Part shown: positions 44,277 through 57,809 of the stretch, piece by piece | Numbering within the stretch: position 1 is the first letter of the stretch | Layout of the letters: every line of letters starts with the position of its first letter | From: Plantago ovata | Taxonomy: Eukaryota > Streptophyta > Magnoliopsida > Lamiales > Plantaginaceae | DNA length: 64,000 nucleotides | NCBI GenBank assembly: GCA_028274465.1 | Contig: CM051456.1 | Span: 68,744,753-68,808,752 of the forward strand | Direction of reading: 5' to 3' | Notes under the pieces: model-generated | The model's input: the letters and a program-made list of their open reading frames with translations, nothing else | Database searches by the model: none | Told to the model about the DNA's origin: nothing | Translations under genes and position numbers: made by a program

Positions 44277-44885
44277 TGTTAATGTAAAATTATGTCCAAT
44301 CTTTGAAGTACGGATTTGGACGTTGCAAAGGCCGCCCTACATTTAGGGTCGAGGCGACCAAGTGCTCGATATGGACCGTCTCCTAATATTTTGGTCCTCC
44401 CCAAATGATCCACAAGAAAAATAGAGCATGCCCAAGAGGAACAAAGCCTTGCATATTGGCCCAAGCCCATCAAATGCTAAAAGGCCTTTTACACACATGT
44501 GGCTTCATCCTAGTCGGACACTTGGCACGATCTTGGAGAAGACTACTTGAGTATGAGAGCTATAAATAGCCTCCTCACTCCATCATTTGAAGGTAAGAAA
44601 TCTACAATCAATCTATACTCAATAATCCACTCTCTACCTTATTTACTAGAGAGACTGCTAATCCTCTACACGTAAAGTCGTTCCACCGGTTTGATCTAAG
44701 ACAAACCGGGTAGTCGTTAATAACCCTCCCCCTCTCCAAGTTGTATTTCAGGTCCAAGAACTTTTAGGTCTCAGAAGCTAGTCTCAGAAGCTAGATCTCA
44801 GAAGCTCATAGAAGGAACTTGAAATACAAAGGACGCTCACAGATTAGCACGAGTTAGAAAGAACTGATATTTTACCTATCAACAT
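44277..44885 (+). repeat. Tat 5' LTR
   Basis: 609 bp. A TATA-like gctataaatag lies at about 44560. The start TGTTAATG...TTATGTCC matches, on the other strand, the inner LTR borders at 11193 and 61614. Confidence 0.75.
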
Positions 44886-44949
44886 TTGGCGCCGTCTGTG
44901 GGAACCGATCAAAAGGTTGCCCTTTGTCTTACCAGGGAAGTACTAAAAG

Positions 44950-47007
44950 ATGGTTAACAGAAAGAGTACTAGAATTGCTCAAGCAGCAAGGAACCCTCAA
45001 CGGGGCCGTCCCCCATTAGGAGGAAGGGGAAGGGGAAGGGGAAGAGGAACTACAGCTGTAAGGACACATAGAAATGATAATGTTGATATGGATATGATAG
45101 ATGGAGCTACTGCAAGTGTTACAGTAAGGAACGAAAATTCTGGAAACCATAATCCCAATGTAAGTGCGATCCCAGCAGGAACCGATTTTGGAGCACTTCG
45201 GGTATCCTCTCAACCGCGTCCCCTCGCTCCCGTAGCACCAGTACCACAACCCATCGTTCTGGAGCGAGCTGCACTGCAATTCACCTTGCCAAATGGACAA
45301 GTGGTGAGACCAAGAGATTACGGAATGGCATAGGAACAATTCGGGTTACTCCTCTTAACAATCCAAGGTTGCTTCGCTCCAGATGATGTCGCAAGGATCC
45401 AACACCAAGTAGTTCAGCAACAGGCACAAGGAAGGGTCAATCAAGGGGTGCAACTTAGAGAGGATGGAGCACAATCCCGAGCTAACTCTCGGCCTATACA
45501 GGATCGGGTTGGACCTCCTCGCGTGAAATCACGACTTGGTCCCCAAGGAGCTCCAGAAGATTAAAGAGAGATAATAGACCGAAGGGTTAGAGCATCACAG
45601 GCCCAAGGAAACGAAAATTTTCCTCAAACATAGGTGGCTCCTCAAATGCAAATACTCCTGCAAAACCAAGTGGTCCCTTTGAACCAAGTAGTCACACAAA
45701 CCTTGCCTGAGGCCCGAATTGAAAACCAAGTCGGTGGTCCAGTGGTACTCCCTACCCCATTAGTAGGGAATGATCCGCCGCCAATAGCGACACTCACTTT
45801 AGAGGAAATGAGGGCTCAAGAGGCGGACCTTAAAGCGCGGATAGAAGCTTTGAGAGCATCAGTCAAAGAGAAAGAGCAAGAGATAGACCAAGAGCCCAGT
45901 GCCTTATGTGATGAGATCAGGAACCATCAAGTTAATACCGGGATAAGATTTCCTTCTCTAGATACTTATGATGGAACTAGTTGCCCTACTAACTACTTAA
46001 TCAGGTTCGGAACCAAGATGGACGCCTATGGACATGACTCTAAGACCAAAGCCTTGATTTTTCCCGCAACTCTCTCAGGGGACGCTATGGTATGGTGGAC
46101 GGGTTTAGAAAATGGATCCATCAAAAGTTACAAGCAACTTAGCCAAGAGTTTACCAAGCGGTTTGAAAAAGCCATCAGAAGGAGGAGAGGGGTGAAATAC
46201 TTGGCTGAAATAGTCCAGAAACCCAAGGAGGACTTAAGGACATTCCTTGATAGATTCCATGAAGCAAGCTGTCAGGTAGAGGACCATTCCATAAAGGAAA
46301 GGAAGAAATACTTGTATGGTAACACTACTAATGAGGAATTAAGAAAACAACTCTCATTCTCTCGAACAGAGAACTACAAGGAACTTGAACAATTTTGTCA
46401 AGATTTCTTAAGAGCGGAAGAATTCCAAAAGACAGTGCAAGTAAGAGAAAACCCTTCCAAAGAGAAGGAAAGGGAGAGAGATCACCAAAAGCCGGAAAGT
46501 GATCATCAAAAGCAAGCCCAAAATCAGAATCATTCCAAGGGGAAGAAACAAGAGCCAAGGCACAACTTGCTCAAGGGAAGCATCCAAAGGAATGAATTTC
46601 GGTATCAAAGAACTCCGCCAAGAGGAGGGCCACCAACAAGATATGATAAATACACTGATCTTAATAGGCCAAGATCCGACATCTTGCACACTATTATGAC
46701 CAAGAATATTGACATTGACTGGCCTCCTCCCATCCAAGAGACTAGGAGAAACAAGAATTCTGATAAGTTTTGCAAGTTCCATAAGGGGAAAGGTCATACA
46801 ACAGAGGAGTGTTGTACTCTTAAGACTGAGATTGAAACCTTGATCCGCAGAGGACAACTTGCAAATTATGTTGTGAAAGATGCATCTTCTAGATACGAGA
46901 GGACCGAGGCAAAGAGAGGAGAGGCCTCTACACCTCAACCCCCACCTCCCCCCGTGGAGGAGGATGGGAGGATCAAGATGATCAAGATTATGAGAACTTG
47001 CCAGTAA
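44950..47007 (+). pseudogene. Tat gag region
   Basis: Opens MVNRKSTRIAQAARNPQRGR. The Retrotrans_gag core is at about 45940-46300 (FPATLSGDAMVWWTGLENGS, FTKRFEKAIRRRRGVKYL), and a short Cys/His motif, CKFHKGKGHTTEECC, at about 46770. It precedes the protease as usual. Part of a broken element. Confidence 0.8.
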
Positions 47008-47215
47008 ATGGAAGAATTTTTTCCCTCACGATTGCGGGAGGACCAGCTGTAGGGGATTCTAGGAGCGCGAGAGACCAAACGGCCAGAGACTTGCTGATAC
47101 ACGATTCAAAGTATGGAGAGGCTGCTTCGCCAGGGTCAAACAAGATTTCGTTTGATGATAGTGAGTTACCTTTGAAAATGCTGGGATAGGGGGAATTCAT
47201 GATCCCTGCGTCCCC

Positions 47216-47809
47216 TTGGTAGTCGCTCTTGACATTGCAAAATTTACTATTGGGCGAGTCCTAGTGGATACTGGAAGTTTCGCCAACTTGATATTCACAG
47301 GAACACTGAAGAGGATGGGAATAAATCCCATCAAAGAGGGAATCAAGGAAGTGGCCAGCGCACTAGTGAGATTCGGAGGACAACCGGACATCCCAATGGG
47401 GAGTCTAACTTTACAAGTATCAATGGGGAAGAATCCTCAAAGAATTATAAAGAGCGTTCCCTTTGTGGTGGTAGACATGCCTTTCGATTACTTCGTAGTG
47501 TTAGGAAGACCGGCCTTATCTCAATTCAAAGCGGTAGTATCAACTGTTCATAACAGAATGAAATTACCCACAAAGAGAGGAATTGGTCAAGAGATAGGGA
47601 ACATTCAAGAAGCATGGGCGTGCTACAGTCTCTCAGCAAAAGCAGTCTCGAGTCCTCACACAAAAAGAGAAGATGCAATAGGGACTAGCCCATCTATGGA
47701 TACTTTCTTTTCAGTACGTCACTCGAAAAGAAAGTCCAAAAAGCCAAGCCCCATTCAAAGGAAAAGAAAAGCCTTGCAAAGAAAATCAAAGGAACAGTTG
47801 ATAGGATAA
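47216..47809 (+). pseudogene. Tat protease region
   Basis: Retropepsin-type stretch with VLVDTGSFANLIF at about 47255 and VVDMPFDYFVVLGRPAL at about 47470, followed by a Lys/Ser-rich linker. Confidence 0.75.
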
Positions 47810-48000
47810 GTTAAAGAACTTGAGGACTACAAAGTCATACCTCCAATCTCTCCAACTTCCAAAAAGGAAAAATTCTTTGAGGATAATAAGATAGAAGCAA
47901 AAAAAACTTTGAGACAAATCCAAGTGGTAGAGGAAAGTCCCGAAAAGGTTACCAAGATAGGGACAAAGATGACTTTAGAGGTGGAGATGAAGCTTATTGA

Positions 48001-49440
48001 GTGTCCCAAAAGGACAACGATGTCTTTGCATGGAGTACTGAAGATCTCAAGGGAATTGATCCAAGGGTTGCAGTTCATCGTCTGAACATCGATCCGTCGA
48101 TCAAACATATTCGGGAAAAACGAAGAGACTTCAGTACGGAAGACAATGCCATCATTGAGGCTGAAGTGCAAAGATTGCTTAAGGCTGGTCACATCAAAGA
48201 AGTGAGATACTCTGACTGGGTTTGCAATGTAGTCCTCTCAGAGAAGGGACCCGACAAGTGGAGGATGTGCAACAACTTCACAAGACTCAACAAGTTTTGC
48301 CCGAAGGATCCCTACCCACTTCCCCGGATCGACTAGCTGGTCGATTCCACAGCAGGATGTGCCCTCTTGAGCTTCATGGATGCATACCAAGGATTCTACC
48401 AAGTCAAAATGGCAAAAGATGATATGACGAAGACCGCCTTCTTTGCAAACGGAAATGTATATTGCTTCAACGTGATGCCTTTCGGTCTCAAAAACGCCGG
48501 AGCAACCTATCAAAGGTTGGTTAACAAAATGTTCAAGGAAGAACCAGGAAAGACGATGGAAGTTTATGTTGATTATATGCTTGTGAAAAGCAAGACAGAG
48601 GATCAACACATTCAACATTTGGACAAATGCTTCTCTATCTTAAGGAAGTATGGAATGAAGTTGAACCCCACCAAGTGCACGTTTGGCGTCAAAGGAGGAA
48701 AGTTCTTAGGTTACATGGTGACTGAGAGGGGAATTGAGGCATACCCGGAAAAAATCAAAGCTATTCTGGAGCTTCCACAACCAAAGACACTGAATGAAGT
48801 TCAGAAGTTGGTGGGAAAATCAATTTCCTTGAGCCGATTGATCTCAAGATCAGCCGAAAAGAATCTTCCTTTCTTCAAAGTGCTGAGGAATAGTAATCAC
48901 TTTGAATGGACTGAGGAATGCAAGGAAGCATTCGAGAAGCTGAAAGAGTACTTAATGACTCCGCCCCTACTTTTCAAACCACAAAATGGGAGAGCCTTGT
49001 ATCTCTATTTGGAAGCCACTCCAGAAGCCATAAGTTCAGTATTCGTAAGGATTCAGGGAAATGATCACTTGCCAATTTACTATTTGAGTAAGGCGTTGAG
49101 TGGAGCTGAGACCCATTACTTGGATATCGAAAGATTAGCTTTTGCTTTAGTTTATACAGCAAGAAGACTTAAGCCATATTTTGGATCTCACAAGGTGGTT
49201 GTATTCACTAGTCAGCCTCTCAAACAAGTCTTGGGAAGACCAAAGTTGTCAGGAAGACTAGCTAGGTGGACAATTGAACTTAGTGAATTTGAAATTGACT
49301 ATCAAGCTCCGTCAGCCAGTAAAGCTCAAGTGATAGCAAACTTCTTAGTTGAATATCCAAGGAAAGAACCGATGGAGGAAGATCCCAAGGGATCAGCAAA
49401 AGCAAACATGTTGGTAATAGAACCAAGACTCATTGGTTAG
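48001..49440 (+). pseudogene. Tat reverse transcriptase and first RNase H
   Basis: RT motifs: KGPDKWRMCNNFTRLNKFCP and DPYPLPRID, then SFMDAYQGFYQVKMAKDDMT, FCVMPFGL-type NVMPFGLKNAGATYQRLVNK and the catalytic region near 48565. RNase H runs from about 49000 (LYLYLEATPEAISSVFVR, HYLDIERLAFALVYTARRLK). Confidence 0.8.
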
Positions 49441-49572
49441 TCAGCATTTCAAAGACTTAGAGTTGGCCCTAAAAGCCTTTCAAGAGGCAACGGGAGAACA
49501 CCAGAGGAAAATGGCGAAGAAAACGTCCTTCAAAGGTCGGGAAAGGCACTAAGGAGAGAAGAACCAGACTCA

Positions 49573-51382
49573 ATGAAGATGATCCTACATGCTGAGGAAG
49601 TTCTAAAGGAAAAGGAGACCGTCTCTCCAACACCAAAGAAACCATCCGACCAAGAAGAGGTCTGGGTGTTAGAAGTAGATGGATCATCCTCAAGAACAAA
49701 TGGGGGGATAGGAATTTATATTCGAAGCCCCGGAGGAGCTGAACTTGAGTATGCGGTCACTCTGGGATTTAATGTTTTCTAACAATGAGGCCAATTATGA
49801 AGCCATTCTCATAGGACTTTGCATGGCGAAGGCTCTTCAAGTGAAAAAGATAAAAATCTTCACTGATTCTCAATTAGCAGAGAAACAAATCTCAAGAAAA
49901 TGGAGCACAAACAAGGATGTATTATTCAGCTACAAGGCTAAGATTCAAGAAGAGATGGGGTTGTTTGAAAAATGTGAGATAGAGAAGTTCTCAAGGGACC
50001 TCAATGGGAGAGCGGATGCCTTGTCTAAATATGCTTCTGCTTCAGGAGGAATAGACACTAGAAATGTTATTTTGATGAGGATCGAAAGTTCATCCGTCAT
50101 GAACCAAGGACTCAAAGCTCTTCCAATTTTTTCGATCTCAACAACTCCGGGAACCAACTGGATGCATCCATTGATAGAATATCTCTTGAGAGGAAGGCTT
50201 CCCCAAGACCGTGTTGAAGCAAGGAAAATCAAAGCAAGATCATTGAAATATTTCATTCAAGGAGATTATCTTTATAAGTGGTCCTTCAAAGGAGCACACC
50301 TGAGATGTGCAAATGAGGAAGAAACAAAGGCAATCCTAGATGAGATACACAAAGGAAGTTGTGGGAACCATTCAGGAGGACGAGCACTAAGACAGAAAGT
50401 ATACCGACAAGGCTACTACTGGCCAACTTTGCGAGAAGATGCTACGTCCTATGTGAAGAAGTGTGATGATTGTCAATACTTTGCTAAGACCCCTCACGCC
50501 CCAGCAATTCCTCTCACCCCGGCTACTATAACTTGTCCTTTCGATCAATGGGGAATCGATATAGTAGGACCTTTTCCGAGAGGATCCGGACAGAAAAAGT
50601 TCATAATAGTAGCCGTTGAATATTTTAGCAAATGGGCAGAAGCAGAGGCTGTTGCAACAATTTCAGAAAACAAGGTCATGGACTTTTTATGGAGGAATAT
50701 AGTATGCAGATTTGGACTCCCAAGAATCCTTGTATCAGACAATGGAGCCCAATTTTATGGGGAAAAGTTCAAAGCATGGTGCGAGACTATGAACATAGAG
50801 AGGAGGTTCACATCAGTGGGCTATTCTCAAGCAAATGGACAGACTGAGGCTGTTAACAAGGTACTTGTGGATAACCTCAAGAAAAGATTTGAAGCATGCC
50901 AAGGAGACTGGGTAGATGAATTGGATGGAGTTCTATGGGCCTATAGAACCTCTTCAAAGATCACTACAAGGGAACCCTTCTCTTTGGTTTATGGATCTGA
51001 GGCAGTGATTCCAGCAGAGATTGTTGTTGAGACCATAAGGATCCAGGGATACAAGCCAGGAGATAATCATGAGGCAAGGATGTAGGACTTAGAGATGCTT
51101 GAGGAATCAAGGATGAAAACACTTGCAAACATCCTTCGTTATCAATCCATAGTAGCAAAAGCTTACAACAAGCATGTGAGAAGTAAAGAATTCCAGGTAG
51201 GAGATTTAGTGCTGAGGAAGGCTGACATTCTGGAGAATGTAGGGAAAGTCCAGCACAAGTGGGAAGGACCGTACAAAGTAGTGAAGGCTTACTCCAATGG
51301 AAGCTATCGTCTAAAGGACATGGACGGAAAGGATCTGAGGAACACCTGGAATGCCTCTAATCTCCAAAAGTTCTATGCTTGA
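49573..51382 (+). pseudogene. Tat second RNase H and integrase
   Basis: The second (archaeal-like) RNase H reads VLEVDGSSSRTNGGIGIYI (about 49665) and continues in the next frame region with NEANYEAILIGLCMAKAL. Integrase has the H...C zinc region CDDCQYFAK (about 50465), WGIDIVGPFPRGSG, LVSDNGAQF and YSQANGQTEAVNKVL (the DDE residues). It ends at 51382 after KWEGPYKVVKAYSNGSYRL. Confidence 0.8.
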
Positions 51383-51839
51383 AAGAAAGCAAAATGCTTT
51401 TGCCAAAGAACTCCTGTGGAAGGCCACATTTTCAATTGTTCGCTTTTTGTTTTGTCTAAGATTCGTTACTTTTTGTAATTGGCCAAGAAGCCCACCGTTG
51501 TAATTGTATTCAGATTTTCGTCAAATCAATGCAATACAATTTTTTTGAGATTTTTGAGAACAACTCAACGTTTCACATTTCCGTCAAATTAAAAGTCCCG
51601 AACAAGAAAGACCCTCGAGCCCAAGAGTTTCAAGTTCCTCAAGTCCAAGGGACAAAAATCTTTAGGATCGGAAGATGAAATTTTATCGAAAGCCAAGAGT
51701 TTAAAGTTCCTCAAGTACAAGGGACAAAAATCTCTAGGATCGGAAGACGAAATTTTTTCGAAAAAGATGAAAAAATTTCAAGTTCCTCAAGTCCAAGGGA
51801 CTGAAATCTTTCGGATCGGAAGACGGATTTTTTCGAAAA

Positions 51840-52275
51840 AGACGAACAAAATTTTTACTCGGAAGAGAGACAAAGTCTCTCGGCCCCAAGAGACTAAGTC
51901 TCTCGGAGTCCCGAGAGACTAAATCTCTCGGGATCCGAGAGACAAAAGTCTCTCGGATCCGCGAGACTAAGTATCTCGAATTCCCGAGAGACGAAATCTC
52001 TCGGATCAACCGAGAGACTTAGTCTCTCGGATCCGAGAGACTTAGTCTCTCGGATCCGAGAGACTTTCTCTCGGGATCCAAGAGACTAAGTCTCTCGAAT
52101 TTCCGAGAGACAAAGTTTCTCGGGATCCGAGAGACAAGTCTTCTCGGATTCCCGAGAGACTCAAGTCTCTCGGATTCCCGAGAGACAAAATCTCTCGAAA
52201 TCCGAGAGACTTTCTCTCGGACTCCCGAGAGACTAAGTCTCTCGGAATCTCTGGGACCGAGTCTCTCTCTCAAAA
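51840..52275. repeat. CTCTCGG palindrome array in the Tat 3' region
   Basis: About 18-20 copies of a 20-26 bp unit built from CTCTCGG...CCGAGAG with 'gactaagt' or 'gacaaagt' between. It lies between integrase and the antisense gene. Before it (51590-51830), a 75-bp unit with 'caagttcctcaagtcc' repeats three times. Confidence 0.85.
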
Positions 52276-52490
52276 GAAAAAAAAAAAAGAACAATCATTG
52301 CAAGTTCTTTGAAGAGAACAAAAGTTAAGTTCATTCCAACAAAAGATGAGTTGGTTCCAATATACGTTGCCACCAGGGGCCGAATAAAAATATTTGGAAT
52401 ACTTAAGACAATTCAAGAAGTTGGAAGCTACTGATTGTTAAATCCGATACAAAGATTGCTCGGGCATACCCAACCTTCATGAAGCTTGAC

Positions 52491-55065
52491 CTAGGGAGGC
52501 AGTATCTCGAAGGGAGTCTTGAGAGGATAAAGAGAAGCATCAATAGACATGGCGATCTCAGTAGAATCTCGTGTGTCACCATTGGCTTTCAAAATTTTGG
52601 TTTCTCGGAGAAGCTTATCATGATACCTAGTCACTTCAGGCGCCTCAAAATCTGGTGAAATACTGGCAATCGGCCCCAAAAGAGTGAGAAAAGTACAGTT
52701 CCAAGACTCATTAATCTCAAAAGGTGAAAGGAGGCCGAATCTGAGAACATCTGGGAACCAAGGAGGAAAAGAGTCAGGCTTGGTAGGAAAGTTTGGATCA
52801 TCCTTAGACACTACAACACCAAACTCATCCGCCTCAATCTGTTCATCTGAGATATGAACGTCTGGGTAAAAAGAAAAGACGCCTTTCTTAGAATCAATAA
52901 GGCCAGAAGCAGTAAGGTCTCTAGGATCATAAGTCCAACCTGGCTTTGTGTGACTAAGCTGGAACATCTGCCCAAGACAAGCACGGAAACCTTCTTCACG
53001 TCCTTCCTCACGAGCTTGTTGTTTTCCAAAGAGATAAGTAGTCGAGCAAAGGAAGTTCTCAACAGCCTCCATACGAGCATGTTGTACTCGCACACCTTAT
53101 CACGAAATCTCATGAGAATGGCGCCTAAAGACTTGAAGGAATCCTTTAACTGTTTGTTCTTGGTAGACTCAGAAGAGACTTTCTTAGCAAGATCAGCGTT
53201 TTTACTTCGAAGGATATGTGCCTCAGACTCAAGAGACCTAATCTTGGAAGCTGCAAGCTCGGCTTCCTTCTCTAATTCCATAATGCGAGAGTCGGATTCA
53301 AGCCTCTGATCCGCTAGGTTCTTGTTAGCACGGGTGAAGCACACAAGCCGCAAAGATATGATTATGAGACAAGACAAGAATTTTTTAACTAAGTAAAGAG
53401 TATCTAGGAGCAAGTGGGAAAAAGTTTCTTAATTGGCGACTAAGTAGTCCAAGAGCACGGGCTATCCCATCCTCATCCAAAGACATAAGTCGGGCTACCT
53501 CAACATCACGGCCTTCCTGGGTCCAGAGATCGACAGGTTCGGTGTCCTCCTCAGTAGCTTTGCCCTTCAACTTCTTCTGGGGACTAGGATCAGAAGCATC
53601 CAAGTCCACAGAGGACGAGGCAACTTTTTTGCTTTTGGGATCCGTCTTCCTCTTGGATGATGAAGCAGCAGGGGGCTTTTTGTTGGGCTTGGGAGTAGGA
53701 ATAGCAGGCATGGAGGAGCCATCCTTCTCAGCTTGTTTTTCCATCTCGTAATGGTCAACGACATTCTTGGGATTCGACAGACCAGGCAAGTGAGCCGGAG
53801 TGGGGACCATTCCCTTCAAAAGCTTATCCTCGATCATCTGACGTTGCTTCTCCCTGTTTGCGCGCACGGCATCACCAATGCGACCCATGATGTAGCGTCT
53901 CCAAAAGTCTGCAAATGAAAAAGGGAAGGAGTTAAAATGACATATATATAGATAAATATAAAGCAAGATTCAAAGTTAGTAGGGACTTCAAAGAGGGTTT
54001 CAAGACTACGAGTTCCTCACCAAAACTATAGCTAACTCCAGTTTTAACTGGAGGGGTAAGACCGGCGAGATAAGGCAAATGTTGCAATATTAGCCCCGAA
54101 TAATAAAACTGATCCAGCTTCTCCTTAAGCTCCAAGACCCAATCACCCAAAGGAGAAGGCAATGCCTTTTCAGAAAATGTCCATCAGAAAAATTTCTTGC
54201 GAAAGCCCCAGTCCAACAACTTTTTGGGTTCAGTATCTGACATCTCAGAAGTCTTTATCCTTCTGACAAAAATGAATTTGTTCCACCACTTGGAACCATA
54301 TGAGTTGGGAGGATCAAAGATAAAAGAGAAACCACTACGACACTTGAAGAAATAGAAGTCTTCATTTTTCGGGCTCGGAATAGTTTTGAGAATCTGATTA
54401 AACTTTCGGAAGTTAAGAGCTATACCACAGATGTGACAAAAGACTCCGAAACACATCAAAGTCCCAAATGCAGTCGGAACCAACTGATAAGGACTAAGCC
54501 CAAGGCCACTGAAAATGCCACTAAAACCTTCATGGAAAGGAACACGCCATCCACGCTCAAGGGACGGGAGATGTAAGGACATGTAGCCGACATGAGGATT
54601 GTAGAAGGCGTGCCTAGAGTCAGGAGGAATTATCTCAAGAGACTTGGCAATCGAATACTCGTGACGGATCCGTGTCAATTCTGAAGCATTAACGGAAGAA
54701 GAGCAAGTGGGAATGGTCCCCAGACTATTTTGTTCACCATCTGGGTCGGGATGAAAGACAAAAGAAACACCCCGAGGAAATTTAACCTCTCGAGCGGTGA
54801 GCTTTATCTTGGTCTCTCGACTTTTAGCATCAAGACCAATAACTTCGGGGTCGTCTTCTTCACTTTCTCCCTCATCTTCTTCAGAGTCTGTCACATTAAG
54901 AGGAATAGTCCCGCCACTAGTGGAAGAAGATGTACCAACTACGGTAGAAAGGCCATGATCAACCCCGAGGGTTTCAAGATCATCATCAAGGAAAGATATG
55001 TAAATCATATCTATATTAAGTGTCTCATCGGATCCAAGTCTCTCACCACACTTATCGGACATCCT
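52491..55065 (-). pseudogene. Tat antisense extra gene with 'putative gypsy type transposon' domain
   Basis: Read on the minus strand from 55065: a short acidic head (with SDKCGERLGSDETLNIDM and DSEEDEGESEEDD), the globular domain (about 54200-54690) with QLVPTAFGTLMCFGVFCHIC and FRKFNQIL, then ILQHLPYLAGLTPPVKTG. A basic segment (53385-53910) with GRIGDAVRANREKQRQMI follows, then a coiled coil and conserved tail (52491-53345). The order of parts and the GT/AG-type borders match the gene at 12913-16178. It is antisense to gag-pol. No own TATA box is evident in what remains upstream. It may be broken. Confidence 0.7.
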
Positions 55066-55493
55066 AAAAGGGAAGAAAGGGAGTGTCATCAAAAGGACAA
55101 ACGATCAAAAGGACAAAGGATGGTTAAGTACAAGAGATCAATTTAGGTATATTTTTTTTTTGACAAAGAAAACTATCCACCACACTTTTCCACATAAATC
55201 CTCCTCCCGTCCTCCAACATCCACAATATACAAGTCCGATACAAGGTTAAATACACAAGATTCAATATGCGGGCTCAATTCCAAGTAATCCAATATACAT
55301 TTCAAGACACAAAGCTCGGTACAAAAATTCCAATATCAAAGCAACATACACGAAAAATAAAGTATAAGAATTTTTTGAAAAACTTACTTCAATAGTTTAC
55401 TCTCCCAAGAACCTCGAGAGAATCCGAGAAGCTAGCTGTCGGACCCGGGTAGTGGATGTTGATGGGTAAATTATCAAGTCCTTCTAATACGTT

Positions 55494-56938
55494 TGTAACA
55501 TCCCGTTTTTTTTTAATTTCTTTTTTATTATTATTACCTGAGTAATTTATTTTATTTGATAATTTAATTAATTTCTTTCCCGCGCAATCGAATTCGACTT
55601 TAGAAGAGTTCGCATAGTATTGTTTCGTCTCATTCCGTTTTGGGGCTAGCTAGCAATCTGATAGTTTTATGGCCCAAGCTAGTTGTGATTTCTGGCCCAA
55701 TTTGTAGCCCATTTCGCTAGGCTCCCAGCTGGCCCATTAATCCCTAACCCTAAACCTAACTTACTCTTCCCTCACTCTTTCTCCTCTACTCCACGCCACC
55801 CACAAAACAAAAAGAAAGAGTTCTCTGCCTCTCTCTCTCTCACCCGACTCCACCATCTTCACCAAACTCCATTGTTACACCATCATCATCAACGGACTAG
55901 AATCATCATCATCACCGCCGATTCGCTCCATTCTTTTCCGTCACGCGCCGCTTACGTCGACCCAGCCCTACTCCGGTTCGGTTGTCGCCGTCTCGCACCT
56001 CTCCGGTCTCGTTTCCGTCCGCCGCTGCCGCCGTTCGCACGCCGCCGCCCCGTCACGCGCCACCCAAACCCGTTCCCGTACCAATCTGCTCCGTTCCGTC
56101 CTTCCGGTACCGACTATGCCCCATTTCTGTTCCGATCCGTTTCGGTAAGTAGTGAATCTCTATTTCGGTTGATTCTAGATTCGATAAGTATTGAGATCTC
56201 GATTGTAATCCCTTCTTTTGTTTGGATTTGCAGTTCCATTTATCTCTGTTCGTTCAAGGTAAATTCGAATCCTTATCTTCTTTTCGTTTTTTTTCTTTTC
56301 TTTAATTCCCGTTTTACCCCTATGTTATTCTGGCCTTATTACTGGACCTCGACTGAACCTGGACTAGAATCGAACTTGGGTTAGGATAGTAGGATCTGTT
56401 TCCCCAAAGTACACGGGGGTTTCTGTTTCTGTCCGGAGTTGTGCACCCTCTGGAGGGAGTTATAAGGGCATTCTGGGAGTAGGAGCAATAAGGCGGGCTG
56501 CACCAACGGTCTACAACCTATCTGTTCTGATATTCTGTTATATGTGACCTGTTCTGTTTGTTTGTTTTCTGAAAAGGATTTTGATTTCAAAATTGTTTAC
56601 TTTCTGTTTTAAAATTTAGAACCTCACTGAGATCCTTTATCTCACACTCTTTTGTTTTCAAAATTCCTTCCTTCCAGATGCTGCTGAGGATGTGCGTGAC
56701 TAGGAGGCCAGCGACTGAGAGAAGGGTCTGGGGTGTCTTGGGTTTCTTTTGTAAAATAAGGAGATAAACTTTTACTGTCTTCATTCGTCTTTCTTTTGAA
56801 CTTGAGTTGTCGTTGGTTATTGTTCATTTCTGTTAGCGTCAAAGATTATTTTGGCATTAATTGCCGACCGTTGCTATTAAAGTTATTTTGATCTTCTTTT
56901 CAAGAAATTATTTTGTTTTCAAAACCGGTACCGTTACA
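55494..56938 (+). repeat. chromovirus-like LTR, first copy
   Basis: TGTAACATCCCG...CCGTTACA, 1445 bp. The 170-codon frame inside it (55872-56384) is a CT-rich LTR sequence, not a gene. Confidence 0.85.
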
Positions 56939-57809
56939 GTTGGTATCAGAGCTTGAGTTCAAACTCGAGCTTGCTAGGATAGGGTCTTCTGGCCTTTGGG
57001 GTGCGTGTGAGGGTCCAAGTCGCTGGATTAGATTCAGTAGTCTTTGTTCTGTCTCTTTTAAAGTTTGGTCTTCCGCATTAATTCTGAACCGTCATGTTCG
57101 TCCTTTAACTGTCCTACTGTCTTCCGTCTTCCGAAACTGTCTTGCTGTTCATTCTGTTTAACTCCTACTAAGTTCACAAGCTTCCTATTGATGTTTCGTT
57201 TATTTTCCTTAAGGCGATAACATTGTTTCTTCTAAATGCATGAGATTTTGTTTAAAAGTATGTTTACTTACTATAATGTCATTTAATGCATGTTTTAGGG
57301 TTTAAACATTTATATATGCATCTATTTTACTTGTTGAAATTCATGCATGATCCTGCTTGATTCTGTCATACAGTAATCTATTGTTTAACCAAAGTCGACA
57401 TAAATCACTGGCAGGCGGCCGACTGTTTAAGTGATTCATGTTAACCGAGGTCAAATGACTGATCACTTTATGAGAGAACGCTCTTATTGCATGCGTTATG
57501 TTTACGAATCTTTTCTGCGACATATGAATTTGCTACTTATGCTTTTATCATTGCTTCTTCAATTTATGTCTGCCTTGCATGCTAGGTTAGACACGCTCGA
57601 GGATTTACTTAGTGATTAGTTGTTTTTTTTTATTCCCTTTTGACTCCTTGATTTGATTTTGACCTTAGCACTTTTTGGTTATCTTTTTCGCGTCTCTTGC
57701 TCGTTCACTAGGATGACTTAAGATAGTGCCTTAGAGTACGTTTACGCCTGAAGATAGACTCCCTCAAGATGGTTAATTACGTTACTAACCTTAGACTAAT
57801 TGCGATAGG

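Larger units (their letters stand above)
44277..55493 (+). mobile_element. Ty3/gypsy Tat-lineage element, nearly full layout, broken
   Basis: 5' LTR 44277-44885 (TGTTAATG...TCAACA), primer-binding site TGGCGCCGTCTGTGGGAACC at 44888, gag, protease, RT, RNase H, a second RNase H, integrase, a palindromic repeat tract, an antisense extra gene, a purine-rich tract and the first about 37 bp of a 3' LTR (from 55457), where the next element begins. Two RNase H domains and an antisense gene between integrase and 3' LTR are Tat traits. Broken, with several breaks. Too little 3' LTR is left to date it. Confidence 0.85.

Noticed and set aside
54730-55146. Plus-strand 138-codon frame
   Set aside because: Shadow of the minus-strand extra gene, which has the recognisable domain.
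55872-56384. 170-codon frame (also at 59630-60142)
   Set aside because: It lies wholly inside both LTR copies, is CT-rich and has no domain.
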